From positions 147,583 through 211,582 of the forward strand of contig JBBCJA010000004.1 of the NCBI GenBank assembly GCA_037189585.1: 64,000 nt of DNA. Direction: 5' to 3'. Origin of the DNA: JAEXNA01 sp037189585. Its GTDB lineage: Bacteria; Vulcanimicrobiota; Xenobia; Xenobiales; JADMJV01. Below, piece after piece: positions 36,178 through 45,820 of this stretch; position 1 is the first letter of the stretch; each line of letters begins with the position of its first letter. The notes beneath the pieces are model-generated. The model saw only the letters and a program-made list of their open reading frames with translations. It was not told the origin of the DNA and did not search any database. Both the position numbers and the translations under genes were made by a program.

Positions 36178-36708
36178 ATGAAGAAGTGTTTGCCCCGGGT
36201 CGAGACGCGCGAGGCGATAGTGACTACACCCTGGGTGACGTTGACGCGAAAAGATGTCAGCTTTGGTGAGGTCGCCGAGAGCTACTTCAGCCTGGAGCTT
36301 CCCGACTATGTGGCGGTGGTGGCGCGAACTCCATCCGGAAAGATTCCCTTCGTTCGACAGTATCGACCCGCGGTGGAAGCGTTCACTCTAGAGCTGCCCG
36401 CGGGGACTCTCGAGAGTGGAGAAACTCCTCAGGACTGTTGCGTGCGTGAACTGTACGAAGAGGCGGGATTGAAAGCGAAAACGGTAAGGTATGCCGGATC
36501 GCATTGGCCGGACACGGGCCGATTGAGTAACCTCCAACACATTTTCTACGTCGAGACCGGCGACGATCCCCACTCTGGTTTAACTCCCGAACTCGAGGTC
36601 GTCTATCTCAGTCCGACCGAGGTCGAAGAGAAAATCGCCAATTCCGAGCTTCGAGCCCTGCTTCACATTTCAGCCCTCTACATTACCGGAGTACTGCCCG
36701 CCAGATGA
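36178..36708 (+). CDS. NUDIX hydrolase, ADP-ribose pyrophosphatase type
   Basis: The 176-residue protein has a complete Nudix box: G76-TLESG-E then seven residues, REL and EEAG (90-97). The upstream ELPAGT is typical of ADP-ribose/nucleotide-sugar pyrophosphatases, as is FVRQYRPAVE (58-67). It would cleave a nucleoside diphosphate linked to a sugar with Mg2+. Its stop overlaps the UDP-sugar dehydrogenase start by 4 nt, so it is the first gene of the sugar operon or is read with it. Confidence 0.9.
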   Translation: MKKCLPRVETREAIVTTPWVTLTRKDVSFGEVAESYFSLELPDYVAVVARTPSGKIPFVRQYRPAVEAFTLELPAGTLESGETPQDCCVRELYEEAGLKAKTVRYAGSHWPDTGRLSNLQHIFYVETGDDPHSGLTPELEVVYLSPTEVEEKIANSELRALLHISALYITGVLPAR

Positions 36709-37928
36709 GCCTTCAGAAAGAACAAGTCACCGTGGTCGGTGGCTGTGGACACGTCGGTCTGCCCCTCGGAATTGTTCTGGCCGAAGCCGGCTACCAAACT
36801 TATCTCTACGACCTGAATCAAAAGTTGGTCGCTCAAGTCAATGCCCATCAGATGCCCCATATGGAGGAGGATGCTCCGGAGCGTCTCAAAGCCGTCATCA
36901 CCGCCGGCAGCATGGTCGCTACCACCGACCCGGCGGTGATCAGCGACAGTTCCATTGTGGTGATCACCATCGGTACGCCCGTGGACGAGTATCTCAATCC
37001 GAGAACCGGCGATCTCGAGAACGCTCTCCGCGAACTGAGCCCTTACTTAGAAAGGCCCGGACAGCTCATCATTTTTCGCTCGACTCTCGCCCCAGGAGTG
37101 CTACGCTCGCTTGCCGACACCTTGGAGGACATGGGGTGTCACCCGGCCATTGCCTACTGCCCGGAACGCATCGTGCAAGGCAAGGCTTTAACCGAGCTTA
37201 AAGGTCTTCCCCAACTGGTCTCGGGACTCACCCCCGAGGCCGTGGAGCGTTCGAAAGGTCTTTTTCAAAGAGTTACCGAGGCCGAGCCTATCGTCTTAGA
37301 ACCGATCGAGGCGGAGTTGGCCAAGCTCTTCTGCAACGCCTGGCGCTATATCAGTTTTGCCATCAGTAACCAGTTCTACCAGATCGCGGAAGGCTCAGGC
37401 GCGAGCTTTGCCAGAATCCACGATGCGGTGACCAGTCAATATCCCCGCATGCAAGGATTTTCCAAAGCTGGCCTGACCGCTGGTCCCTGTCTGCTCAAGG
37501 ACACGCTACAGCTGGCCGCTTTTTCCCAAAACACTTTCTTTCTCGGCCACAGCGCCATGCTCATTAATGAGGGGCTCCCGGTCACCCTGGTCGACCAACT
37601 GGCTGAACGGTTGGGAGGTTCCGTGCGACGTCGTCGCATCGGCCTACTCGGACTAGCTTTTAAGGGCGATAACGATGACACTCGCGAATCGCTCTCTTTT
37701 AAAATCCGAAAGCTCTTGTGCCATCGAGGGGCCGAGGTCATCTGTCATGATCCCTACATCCCCTCGGAGAAGTTTCCTCACGTCAATTTCGGAGACCTTA
37801 CCGAAGTTCTGAGCTGTGATGGCCTCGTTGTCGCCACCCCCCACAGCTTGTATCGAGGCCTGAAAATCCCGACCCAAGCCGCTCTGGTCGACGTCTGGAA
37901 TATTGTCACTCAGGAAAAGGCTGGATAG
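36705..37928 (+). CDS. Nucleotide-sugar dehydrogenase (UDP-ManNAc/UDP-Glc dehydrogenase family)
   Basis: The 407-residue enzyme has the NAD-binding GGCGHVGLPLG (12-22), the middle-domain block KLFCNAWRYISFAISNQ (207-223) and the catalytic cysteine in GPCLLKD (260-266). It oxidises C6 of a UDP-hexose to the uronic acid, most like the WecC/WbpA branch from the GPCL-x-KD and family length. It supplies sugars for the surface polysaccharide made by the following genes. The next gene starts 2 nt after its stop. Confidence 0.9.
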   Translation: MSLQKEQVTVVGGCGHVGLPLGIVLAEAGYQTYLYDLNQKLVAQVNAHQMPHMEEDAPERLKAVITAGSMVATTDPAVISDSSIVVITIGTPVDEYLNPRTGDLENALRELSPYLERPGQLIIFRSTLAPGVLRSLADTLEDMGCHPAIAYCPERIVQGKALTELKGLPQLVSGLTPEAVERSKGLFQRVTEAEPIVLEPIEAELAKLFCNAWRYISFAISNQFYQIAEGSGASFARIHDAVTSQYPRMQGFSKAGLTAGPCLLKDTLQLAAFSQNTFFLGHSAMLINEGLPVTLVDQLAERLGGSVRRRRIGLLGLAFKGDNDDTRESLSFKIRKLLCHRGAEVICHDPYIPSEKFPHVNFGDLTEVLSCDGLVVATPHSLYRGLKIPTQAALVDVWNIVTQEKAG

Positions 37929-37929
37929 C

Positions 37930-38928
37930 TTGTCTTCCAAGAAATACCTCGTTACCGGTGGAAGCGGATTCATCGGGTCGGCTTTAGTCAAGACGCTACT
38001 CAAAGCAGGGCATCACGTTCGAGTGCTCGACGACAACTCTCGAGGAGCCTTGCGGCGAATCGACGATGTCTTCCAAGATATGGAATTCGTGGCCGGAGAC
38101 ATTCGCGATCCGGAATGTGTCAGACGCGCATGCCGGGGCATGGACAGCGTCTGTCACCTGGCCTACATCAACGGTACGGAATTCTTCTATTCCAAGCCCG
38201 CGCTGGTCCTGGAAGTCGGAGTCAAGGGCATGCTCAACGTATTGGACGGCTGCCGGGCCGAAGGGGTCACCGAACTGCTTTTGATGTCGAGTTCGGAAGT
38301 GTATCAAACTCCCCCGGTCCTTCCTACTCCCGAGACGGTACCGCTGGTCGTCCCCGATCCTTTACAGGCCCGATACTCTTACGGCGGCGGCAAGATTATT
38401 TCCGAGCTTCTGGCCATCAACTACGGACGGACGGACTTCTCTCGAGTGGTTATTGTGCGACCCCACAATGTGTTTGGCCCCGATATGGGATTCGAACACG
38501 TTATTCCGCAGTTCGCAGTCCGGGTGCGCGACCTGCGAGTTCAGCAGAAGCTACCGACCGGCTCACTCCCCTTTCCCATCCAAGGGAGCGGTCAGGAGAC
38601 AAGAGCCTTCATCTACATTGATGACTTCTCGGCCGGAATGGAGAAAATTCTCGAACACGGGAAACATCTCGAGATCTATCATCTGGGGAATGACAAGGAG
38701 TCTTCCATCGCCGAAGTGGCTCAACACATCGCCGAGAGTATGAGAGTTCCCATCGAGCTCCAACCCGGCGAACTCCTTCCGGGCAGCACCTTACGGCGCT
38801 GTCCAGACATCAGCAAGGTCCGCCACCTCGGCTTTGAACCTCGCATTTCACTCGGTGAAGGTATCGGCCACTACGTCGAATGGTTCGAAACCTCGGGAAA
38901 TAGACCAGAAAGGCACACTCATGACTAG
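37930..38928 (+). CDS. NAD-dependent epimerase/dehydratase (extended SDR)
   Basis: A TTG at 37930, 1 nt after the previous stop and with AGGAAAAGG upstream, gives 332 residues; an earlier TTG at 37903 would overlap the previous gene. The Rossmann motif TGGSGFIGS (9-17) and the active-site Ser and YGGGK (Tyr151, Lys155) identify an extended SDR acting on nucleotide sugars, related to GalE/dTDP-glucose dehydratase types. The EVYQTPP and RPHNVFGPDM blocks are typical. The exact sugar is unknown. Confidence 0.9.
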   Translation: MSSKKYLVTGGSGFIGSALVKTLLKAGHHVRVLDDNSRGALRRIDDVFQDMEFVAGDIRDPECVRRACRGMDSVCHLAYINGTEFFYSKPALVLEVGVKGMLNVLDGCRAEGVTELLLMSSSEVYQTPPVLPTPETVPLVVPDPLQARYSYGGGKIISELLAINYGRTDFSRVVIVRPHNVFGPDMGFEHVIPQFAVRVRDLRVQQKLPTGSLPFPIQGSGQETRAFIYIDDFSAGMEKILEHGKHLEIYHLGNDKESSIAEVAQHIAESMRVPIELQPGELLPGSTLRRCPDISKVRHLGFEPRISLGEGIGHYVEWFETSGNRPERHTHD

Positions 38929-40195
38929 TCCCGCCTCTACTTTAACAACCATGGGAACCGGTACCAGCCGCGTCGTGGAGCGTTGTCAGGTCTGCGACCA
39001 TGACCAGCTCAAACCGATCCTTTTCGCGGGCTATCTTCCTCCCGTCAACACCATGCCGGCTCTCGGTTCACAACCCAAAGAGGAGGCCGCCTACCCGGCT
39101 CAACTCTTGCTCTGTCCGCGCTGCCGACTGATCCAGCTAGGGTTGGTGGTGGACGCTCACATCCTCTTTCCCCCTAGCTATCCCTACACCAGTAGCACCA
39201 CGCGCATTTTGCGAGAGAATTTCGCCGAGCTCTATCAAGAGTGCCGCAGTCTCTTCGAGCTAAAGCCGGAGCACCTAGTGGTCGACATCGGCTCGAACGA
39301 CGGAAATCTCTTGAGCAATTTCAAGGATCATCACATGGTCTGTGGAGTCACCCCAGAGAAAATTGGGGAAATCGCCATCGCTCGGGGAATTCCGACCATC
39401 ATCTCCTACTTCGGCCAACCGGTGGTCGATCAAATTCTAGACATGCACGGCAAGGCGCGACTGATCACCGCCACCAACGTGTTCGCTCACATGGAAGATG
39501 TCCACACCGTACTCGACGGCATCCTGAATCTGCTCGATGAGGACGGAGTCTTCTTGACCGAATCCCACTACGTTCTCGACCTGGTCGAGACCGTCCAGTA
39601 TGACACCATCTATCACGAGCACCTGCGGTACTACTCACTGCACAGTCTGAAATATCTCTTGGAGATGCACGGCTTGGAGGTCTTCCACGTCAAGCAGATT
39701 CCGACCCACGGGGGCTCCATCCGCGTCTATGCCTCTCGTCCAGGGAAACACGCAATTCGTCCCAGCGTCTCCCAGCAACTCGCGCTGGAAGAGGAGCGAT
39801 TGGACGACGAAAGCCTGGATCGTTTTCGCCAGGCGGTTCAGCAGTCGCGCCTGGGCTTGTGGGCCCTGGTAGCGAAAATCCGCTCCGAAGGGAAAAGTAT
39901 CGTGGGAGTGAGCGCTCCGAGTCGAGCCAGCACTCTCATCACTTACCTCGGATTCGATGAGGGGATTTTAGACGCGGTGGTGGAGATCAAAGGTTCCCAC
40001 AAGATCGGAAAATACATTCCGGGCACACTCATCCCCGTTGTGGAGGAGAGCTTGCTCTTTTCCACCCACCAACCGAACTATGCGCTCTTACTCGCCTGGC
40101 ACATCGCCGACGAACTCATGCCCAAACTGCGCCAACTAGGCTTTAAGAATCAGTTCATCGTTCCGCTCCCCGAGCCCAGGATCGTCGAGCTTTAA
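38921..40195 (+). CDS. Sugar C-methyltransferase (TylCIII-like, class I SAM)
   Basis: The ATG at 38921 overlaps the epimerase end by 8 nt and gives 424 residues. Domain order: an N-terminal zinc-binding part with Cys22, Cys25, Cys65 and Cys68; a Rossmann SAM-binding domain with VVDIGSNDGNLL near 120-130; and a C-terminal domain with VGVSAPSRASTLITYLG. This is the three-part plan of NDP-sugar C-3 methyltransferases (TylCIII, TcaB9). The conserved YHEHLRYYS block (about 230-238) carries the catalytic Tyr/His region. It would add a branch methyl to a keto-sugar made by the neighbouring enzymes. Confidence 0.88.
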   Translation: MTSPASTLTTMGTGTSRVVERCQVCDHDQLKPILFAGYLPPVNTMPALGSQPKEEAAYPAQLLLCPRCRLIQLGLVVDAHILFPPSYPYTSSTTRILRENFAELYQECRSLFELKPEHLVVDIGSNDGNLLSNFKDHHMVCGVTPEKIGEIAIARGIPTIISYFGQPVVDQILDMHGKARLITATNVFAHMEDVHTVLDGILNLLDEDGVFLTESHYVLDLVETVQYDTIYHEHLRYYSLHSLKYLLEMHGLEVFHVKQIPTHGGSIRVYASRPGKHAIRPSVSQQLALEEERLDDESLDRFRQAVQQSRLGLWALVAKIRSEGKSIVGVSAPSRASTLITYLGFDEGILDAVVEIKGSHKIGKYIPGTLIPVVEESLLFSTHQPNYALLLAWHIADELMPKLRQLGFKNQFIVPLPEPRIVEL

Positions 40196-40210
40196 CCAGA
40201 TGAGGCTCAA

Positions 40211-41305
40211 ATGAAAACACGACCCTTTTGGCAACCAGAACTCGGCTTGCGAGAACGAGACCTTATCGTCTCGGTTCTCGACGAGAACTATCTTAACGAC
40301 GGCAAGGTCACCACGGAATTCGAGAATCGGCTAGGAGAGCTGTTGCAAGTTCCCCACGTCGTCGCTGTGACTAGCGGAACCGCGGCTCTATTCCTAGCTC
40401 TGTACGCCCTGGGAGTTCGACCTGGCGACGAGGTGCTGGTTCCCGACGTGACCTTCGTGGCCACGGCAAGCGCCGTGGTCCTGGCCGGCGCCACACCTGT
40501 CTTAGTCGACGTGGATGAAGAATCTTTAATGCTCGACCTTGAGAAGGCCCGCCGAGCCATCACACCTAAGACTCGAGCCCTCCTGCCTGTCCACGTTAGC
40601 GGTCGCCCCGCTCCGATGGATGACATCTTAAAGCTTGCCCGTGAGCACTCGCTGGTCGTGGTGGAGGACGCCGCCGAGGCACTATTGAGCCGTTACAAGG
40701 GGCGATACCTGGGGACCATCGGAGAGGCCGGATGCTTCTCCCTTTCTCCCAACAAAACCATCACGACTGGCCAAGGTGGAATTGTGGTCACCCATAGCGA
40801 GCAGGTGGCGCTCCGACTGCGCGAACTCAAGGATCAGGGCCGGCCGGTGCAGGGTACCGGTGGAGCGGACAGGCACGACAGTGTCGGATTCAACTTCAAA
40901 CTGACCAATCTTCAGGCCGCGGTGGGCCTGGGTCAACTGGACCTTCTGCCGGCCCGAGCCGAGCGTCTTCGGAAGATACGAGCTCAGTATGTCTCGTCGC
41001 TTTCAGGACTGGAGGGTTTACGTTTTCTTCCCGTCGACGCGGATGACGGAACGGTGCCTCAGTGGGTGGATGTTTGTATCGATACTCGCCGAGACGAGCT
41101 GATCGCCTTTTTGCGTGAGCACGGAATGATATGCCGAGAGTTCTGGCACCCGGTCCATACCCACCAGCCCTATCGGCGTTCCGACGCGTCATTTCCTGTC
41201 AGCACGCGAGTGGTTCAACAGGCATGCTGGCTCCCCTCAGCCTTTCAACTGACGAGTGAGGATATCGAAGAGGTCTGTCGGAGGGTGCATGAGTTCTTCT
41301 CCTGA
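40211..41305 (+). CDS. DegT/DnrJ/EryC1/StrS family sugar aminotransferase
   Basis: The 364-residue enzyme binds PLP through Lys182 in SLSPNKTITTGQGG and has Asp153 (VVEDAAEAL) for the pyridine nitrogen, with the N-terminal TSGTAAL (54-60) phosphate-binding loop. Family members aminate keto nucleotide sugars, or in some cases act as dehydratases (those have His in place of the Lys; here it is Lys). It acts on a sugar from the adjacent epimerase/dehydrogenase genes. Confidence 0.92.
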   Translation: MKTRPFWQPELGLRERDLIVSVLDENYLNDGKVTTEFENRLGELLQVPHVVAVTSGTAALFLALYALGVRPGDEVLVPDVTFVATASAVVLAGATPVLVDVDEESLMLDLEKARRAITPKTRALLPVHVSGRPAPMDDILKLAREHSLVVVEDAAEALLSRYKGRYLGTIGEAGCFSLSPNKTITTGQGGIVVTHSEQVALRLRELKDQGRPVQGTGGADRHDSVGFNFKLTNLQAAVGLGQLDLLPARAERLRKIRAQYVSSLSGLEGLRFLPVDADDGTVPQWVDVCIDTRRDELIAFLREHGMICREFWHPVHTHQPYRRSDASFPVSTRVVQQACWLPSAFQLTSEDIEEVCRRVHEFFS

Positions 41306-42119
41306 TGCTATCGAAGATGTGAAGCTTTCGGTTCTGCTGCCCGTTCGTAATGAAGGGATCAGTCTGGCCATTATGTTGCGCATCCTTCAGGCCGCCCTGA
41401 TCGTACCCTATGAAGTTCTGGTCGTGTACGACTCGACCGAGGATAACAGTATCGAGACGGTGGAGAGCATGGCTGAGGTCAACCCTCGGATTCGTGGAGT
41501 CCTCAACCGTCAAGGTCGAGGTGTGATCAACGCGATCAAGTCTGGAGTCCAGGCGGCCAGGGGGGACTACGTCCTGATCTTCGCCGCCGACGAAGTCGGG
41601 CCGGTGGTGGCTATCGATGACATGCTGGCTCTGCTCGAGGAAGGGTGTGATTTCGTCAGCAGCTCTCGCTACTCTCACGGTGGACGGAGGCTGGGAGGCT
41701 CTATGGTGGGCGGTCTTCTTTCCCGGACGGCGAATTTTCTTTTCCACAGGGTCGCCGGATGCGCATTGAGCGACGCCACCACGGGGATCAAGATGTTTCG
41801 TCGCGACTGTTTCCAGCAGATGAATCTTGAGGCGCGCCCGATCGGCTGGGCGGTGGCCTTCGAGATGTCAATGAAGGCCCAGGGGATAGGACTCACTTTA
41901 GGAGAAGTGCCCATTTTGTCGGTCGACCGTTTGTATGGAGGGGAATCGACTTTCCGGCTCGGTCCATGGTGCATCGAATATTTGCGCTGGTTTGTTTGGG
42001 GAATCAAGCATCTTCGAGGGAAACCGGTTCAGCCGGTCCGCGTACGTATCCCGATGAGCACGCCCACTCCTCCGCTACCGCCCTTTTCCTTGCAGCAGTT
42101 CCGCCAAGAAGAAGTCTAG
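41289..42119 (+). CDS. Glycosyltransferase family 2
   Basis: The ATG at 41289 overlaps the aminotransferase end by 17 nt and gives 276 residues. The GT-A domain shows KLSVLLPVRNEG near residue 12, the VYDSTED, and the DxD-like region IFAADEV around 99-105; LSDATTGIKMFRR near 165 is typical of DPM/GtrB-like GT2 enzymes. It probably transfers a sugar to a lipid or growing chain at the inner membrane face. Its stop overlaps that of the convergent acetyltransferase gene by 4 nt. Confidence 0.9.
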   Translation: MSSSPDAIEDVKLSVLLPVRNEGISLAIMLRILQAALIVPYEVLVVYDSTEDNSIETVESMAEVNPRIRGVLNRQGRGVINAIKSGVQAARGDYVLIFAADEVGPVVAIDDMLALLEEGCDFVSSSRYSHGGRRLGGSMVGGLLSRTANFLFHRVAGCALSDATTGIKMFRRDCFQQMNLEARPIGWAVAFEMSMKAQGIGLTLGEVPILSVDRLYGGESTFRLGPWCIEYLRWFVWGIKHLRGKPVQPVRVRIPMSTPTPPLPPFSLQQFRQEEV

Positions 42120-42970
42120 AAGTGCTCGGTATCGGCCTGCACGATATTCCAGGCTCGCGCTTCGGACAGGTTTGGCTGGTCTGACTTCAGGCCAAAGTAT
42201 CGCTCCTGGGGGGCATCGAGTTCGAATCCGAGTTCAAGGAGCGCTTCACGTTCGCTCGTGCCCGGAAAAGCCCAACAATTGATCCGAGTCGCGCCTCTCT
42301 CGACGAGGTCCAGGCAGGTCTTTCGCCAGAGAGAGAGAGCTGGCTGGTTCTGGTAGAAGACGAGATCTCCCTGACAGGAATCTCCAAGAGTGAAGAGCTT
42401 ACTGACGACGAGAGCGCCATCTTCTTGCCCATGGAAGTGGTACTCAAAGATGGGATGGTCCAGAAATCTCCACCGAAGGAGGCCTCCATCAAGTCGCAGG
42501 CGATGCCGCTGAGTGGGAGAGTCCGTAGTTTTGGTAGAGTCAAGCATTGCGAGGGAGCGTAAAACGAGCGAATCTATCTTGGCCACCTGGGTGAATCCGA
42601 GAGTACGAACACAGGCCCGTATACCGGCGGGATTGGCCAGAACCATGGAAGGCGCGGCTGTGTCCATTCGAGCTTTCACCTCATGGAAGAGCCGGCCAAA
42701 AAGCTCACCTCCACGGTAGTCGGCGTCAATGATGATATCCATGACCTGGTCGATGAAACCAGTGGGACTCATCGGCTTTCTCTGAAGGCCAAAATGACCG
42801 ACCAGACGATTACCATCAAACGCACCCATCGCTACTACCGGTAACGGGTAGTCGAAGTACTGCCAATGAAAATACTCGACCGGCCGCTGCCGCTCATAGT
42901 GCCGGTTCATGAGATCGGCTAGGAGATAGCAGTTAGAGAGGGAGAGAGGTTCGAGTCTAAGCTCTTCCAT
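42116..42970 (-). CDS. GNAT-like N-acetyltransferase
   Basis: The 284-residue protein has an N-terminal GNAT-like half: the opening LRLEPLSLSNCYLLADLMNRHY, FDGNRLVGHFGLQRKPM, then MDIIIDADYRGGELFGRLFHEVKAR (the CoA pyrophosphate loop region) and GIRACVRTLGF. The C-terminal half may be a second degenerate GNAT lobe ending INCWAFPGTSEREALLELGFE. Such genes occur in polysaccharide loci to acetylate sugars. Substrate unknown. Confidence 0.75.
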   Translation of the reverse strand: MEELRLEPLSLSNCYLLADLMNRHYERQRPVEYFHWQYFDYPLPVVAMGAFDGNRLVGHFGLQRKPMSPTGFIDQVMDIIIDADYRGGELFGRLFHEVKARMDTAAPSMVLANPAGIRACVRTLGFTQVAKIDSLVLRSLAMLDSTKTTDSPTQRHRLRLDGGLLRWRFLDHPIFEYHFHGQEDGALVVSKLFTLGDSCQGDLVFYQNQPALSLWRKTCLDLVERGATRINCWAFPGTSEREALLELGFELDAPQERYFGLKSDQPNLSEARAWNIVQADTEHF

Positions 42971-42993
42971 AGAGAACGATGAATTATCCAGGT

Positions 42994-43030
42994 GAGAGAA
43001 AGAGGACCGCTCTCACGGTCCTCTCTCTCA
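42994..43030 (-). terminator. Terminator after acyl-CoA dehydrogenase
   Basis: A 9-bp core stem (43001-43009 with 43016-43024), extended imperfectly by GAGAGA repeats, lies downstream of the minus-strand dehydrogenase. Read on the minus strand the second arm runs into TTCTCTC, a weak T-rich tail. Confidence 0.55.
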
Positions 43031-43049
43031 GCTGAATATCTCCCTTACC

Positions 43050-44837
43050 TTAGAAGGGATAGCGTCCCAGTTCGATAGCGCGTGCGGCGATGCGACGCAG
43101 AGGCTCGCAAGTGGCGACGGGGTTCTTATTGAGCAGAGCGTCGACCGCCTTGAGGTTGCCGCCGAGCTCCTTACCATCCGAGATGACGTCGGCAAGCAGT
43201 GTGCGGGCCGAGTTGCGGACCCGATCGACCGACTGCTGAACGAAGACGCGAACGACATCCTGCTCCAGCGCCGTCTGGGTCTCGCCCCGCTCCTCGATGA
43301 GCTTCTGGCAACGTAGCACGGCGCTATCCTGAGCGAAAACCTCCATGATCATGTCGGCGATAGCCATCATCTGCTCTTGATGGTTCTCTTCCGGCTTGTT
43401 GGCACCGATGGCGTTGACGGCTAGTCCCGCCGCCAGCAAAGTGGCTTTACGGGAAGCGTTGGCCTGGTAGCGCTCGCGACCCAGCGCGCCTTCGGGGGTT
43501 TTCCCGAAGTTTCCGGACCCGAGCTCTTCCTGCAGCGACATCAGGCGCTCCATCAAAGGCAAGCGGCCCGCCATGGCGCGCTTGAGCATCTGGCCGGTGA
43601 TGGTCAGCCGGTTGATCTCGTTGGTTCCCTCGAAAATGCGGTTGATGCGCGAGTCGCGGTAGTGGCGCTCGGCCGGATACTCTCGGGAGAAGCCGTAGCC
43701 GCCTAGGATCTGAACAGCCTCATCGACCACGAAGTCCAACTGCTCGGAACACTTGACCTTCAAGATGGAGCACTCGATGACGAACTCCTCTATGGCGGCG
43801 AGCTTTGCCGAGTTATCCCCGCCCGCGGCGCCCTTGATGGACTCGTGAATCATGCCGGCGGTGCGGTAGTTCATGGCGTCGCCGACCCAGGTCTCGGCCA
43901 CCATCTGGCCGATTTTTTGCTGAATGGCGCCGAACTCGACCAGAGTCTTACCGAACTGAGTGCGCTCCTTGGCGTACGTCAGGGCATCGTTGAGGGCGAA
44001 CTTGGAGGCCGCGGTACACCAGGCGCCCAGCTTAAAGCGGCCCAGGTTCAACACGTTCAAGGCGACCTTGTGGCCACGCCCGATCTCTCCGATCAGGTTC
44101 TCCACCGGCACTTTGACGTTGTCGAGCGACAAGGCCGTGGTGGAGCTTCCGTTGAGGCCCATTTTCTTTTCTTCTGGAGCCGGCGCGAAGCCCTCCCAGG
44201 CGGTCTCGACCAAGAAGCAGCTGAACTTGTCCCCATCAACCTTGGCGAACACCATGGCGATGTCGGCGAATCCGCCGTTGGTGATCCACATTTTGGAACC
44301 GTTGAGGATGTAGTGTTTACCGTCCTCGGAGAGCACCGCCTTGGTGCGGGCGGCCAGGGCGTCGGAACCGCTATGGTTCTCGGTCAGGGCGTAAGAAGAG
44401 AGGAGCTCGCCCGTGACCATGCGAGGCAGGTACTTGGCCTTGAGCTCCTCGGTGCCGAAGTAAAGTAGCGGCGCCGTTCCGATTCCAGTGTGGGCGCCGT
44501 AGGTCACCGACCAGGAGGCCAGCTGCGCGATCTGCTCGCCGATCAGCATCAAAGACAGAAGGTCGAGCTCCATTCCGCCGTACTGTTCGGGAATCTCGGC
44601 GCCCAGCAGTCCGAGCTCGGCGGCTTCAAGCAGTGTCTTTTTCAAAAGCGCGATGTCCTTGCCTTCAATCTTTTCCAGGTTCGGCATGACCTTGTCGTTC
44701 ATGAACGAGGCCACTGTCTCGCGAATCATACGATGCTCTTCGGACAAGTTGTCCGGCGTGAAAACGTTACTCGGCGAAGTTTCCCCGATAAGGAATCCGC
44801 CTCCGGTAGGTTTTTGAGTGAGAGTTTCCTGTGTCAA
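43050..44837 (-). CDS. Acyl-CoA dehydrogenase
   Basis: A TTG at 44837 with GGAG 7 nt upstream gives 595 residues, (M)TQETLTQ..., matching homologues better than the TTG at 44855. The catalytic core (about 35-420) includes YALTENHSGSDA, WITNGGFADI and the end block YRDSRINRIFEGTNEINRL with the catalytic Glu. The 170-200 residue C-terminal extension resembles the VLCAD/ACAD9-type longer enzymes. It oxidises acyl-CoA at the alpha-beta bond with FAD. It stands alone, divergent from the next gene. Confidence 0.93.
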   Translation of the reverse strand: MTQETLTQKPTGGGFLIGETSPSNVFTPDNLSEEHRMIRETVASFMNDKVMPNLEKIEGKDIALLKKTLLEAAELGLLGAEIPEQYGGMELDLLSLMLIGEQIAQLASWSVTYGAHTGIGTAPLLYFGTEELKAKYLPRMVTGELLSSYALTENHSGSDALAARTKAVLSEDGKHYILNGSKMWITNGGFADIAMVFAKVDGDKFSCFLVETAWEGFAPAPEEKKMGLNGSSTTALSLDNVKVPVENLIGEIGRGHKVALNVLNLGRFKLGAWCTAASKFALNDALTYAKERTQFGKTLVEFGAIQQKIGQMVAETWVGDAMNYRTAGMIHESIKGAAGGDNSAKLAAIEEFVIECSILKVKCSEQLDFVVDEAVQILGGYGFSREYPAERHYRDSRINRIFEGTNEINRLTITGQMLKRAMAGRLPLMERLMSLQEELGSGNFGKTPEGALGRERYQANASRKATLLAAGLAVNAIGANKPEENHQEQMMAIADMIMEVFAQDSAVLRCQKLIEERGETQTALEQDVVRVFVQQSVDRVRNSARTLLADVISDGKELGGNLKAVDALLNKNPVATCEPLRRIAARAIELGRYPF

Positions 44838-44955
44838 AATTTTTCTCCAAAGCAAGAGTCTTGGTTTACTTGTAAATCATTCTCTTCCACCTCGGGATCA
44901 CCTTGGTTCACCTCGACAAATGGAAACTTTTCCTTCAGGGAGAATGGAGCGACCC

Positions 44956-45819
44956 ATGCCAAATATCTTCCATCGTGGCGCCTGGGCGCTTCTACTGATG
45001 CTCCTGGCCCTGGCGCCCACGACGGCGCAAAACGCTGAAACCTCTCTGGTGGGCGGCGATCGGGCCGGCCCCTTCACCCTGGGTAGCCCATTCTCCCAGG
45101 TTGTCGGTCGCTGGGGGCAACCGCCCGACGTCATTCCCAGCTCTTCGGATCCCGGAACGACCACGCGGATGTACAAAAAGCACAAAGTCGCTTTCCTGGT
45201 CAATCGTGAGGAGAAGGTCATCGGCATCACGGTGGCCCGAAGCGACTGGAAGACCTCGGGCGGTCTGGGGGTGGGGACTTCCCTGGCCTCTTTTCAAAAA
45301 GCCCTGGGCCAAGGACTCAAGCGAGGGACTCAAGACCTGGCTTTCCCCCAGTACGGTCTGGCCGTCTCTCATGCCGACGGTGTGGTAAAAACAGTCTACG
45401 TGGTCAAAAAGGACACTCTGGAAGCGGCCAAGGGCGACTATCTCCTGGTGGGAGGTAACCGGGCCGGCCAGATCCGTCTGGGTAACTCCAGCGCCGACAT
45501 GAAGGCGCTTCTAGGGCCTCCATCCAAGACAGAGGGGCCCGGCGACGCCATCTGGGTCTATCCCCAACACGGAATTCGCCTGGCCTTCGTCAAAGGCCGG
45601 CTCCATCTGATCGGGGTGACTTCCGGAGACTGGGTCACACCGGGAGGGCTGAAGGTAGGACGCCCCTTCGCGGAGATGAAGAAGGAGCTCGGCAAAGGCT
45701 ACCGAGTGGACAACAGCTCGGTCTTTTATGATCAGTGGGGTCTAGGGGCGCGCCTCGAGGGAGATCTGATCGCGGAACTTTTGATCTTCACACCGAAAAA
45801 GTCAGGCGGACAAGGTTAA
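44956..45819 (+). CDS. Secreted protein with internal repeats
   Basis: The ATG at 44956 (with TGGAG upstream) gives 287 residues with a signal peptide (about 1-27, ending TTAQNA). The mature part contains repeated units that begin LVGGDRAGPFTLG and LVGGNRAGQIRLG, each followed by a helix and a G-x-P turn (LGPPSK, GQPPD); the segments TSGGLGVGTSLASFQKALG and TPGGLKVGRPFAEMKKELG are also parallel. This suggests four related subunits. I recognise no named family. The regulator gene follows 1 nt after its stop. Confidence 0.7.
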   Translation: MPNIFHRGAWALLLMLLALAPTTAQNAETSLVGGDRAGPFTLGSPFSQVVGRWGQPPDVIPSSSDPGTTTRMYKKHKVAFLVNREEKVIGITVARSDWKTSGGLGVGTSLASFQKALGQGLKRGTQDLAFPQYGLAVSHADGVVKTVYVVKKDTLEAAKGDYLLVGGNRAGQIRLGNSSADMKALLGPPSKTEGPGDAIWVYPQHGIRLAFVKGRLHLIGVTSGDWVTPGGLKVGRPFAEMKKELGKGYRVDNSSVFYDQWGLGARLEGDLIAELLIFTPKKSGGQG

Positions 45820-45820
45820 G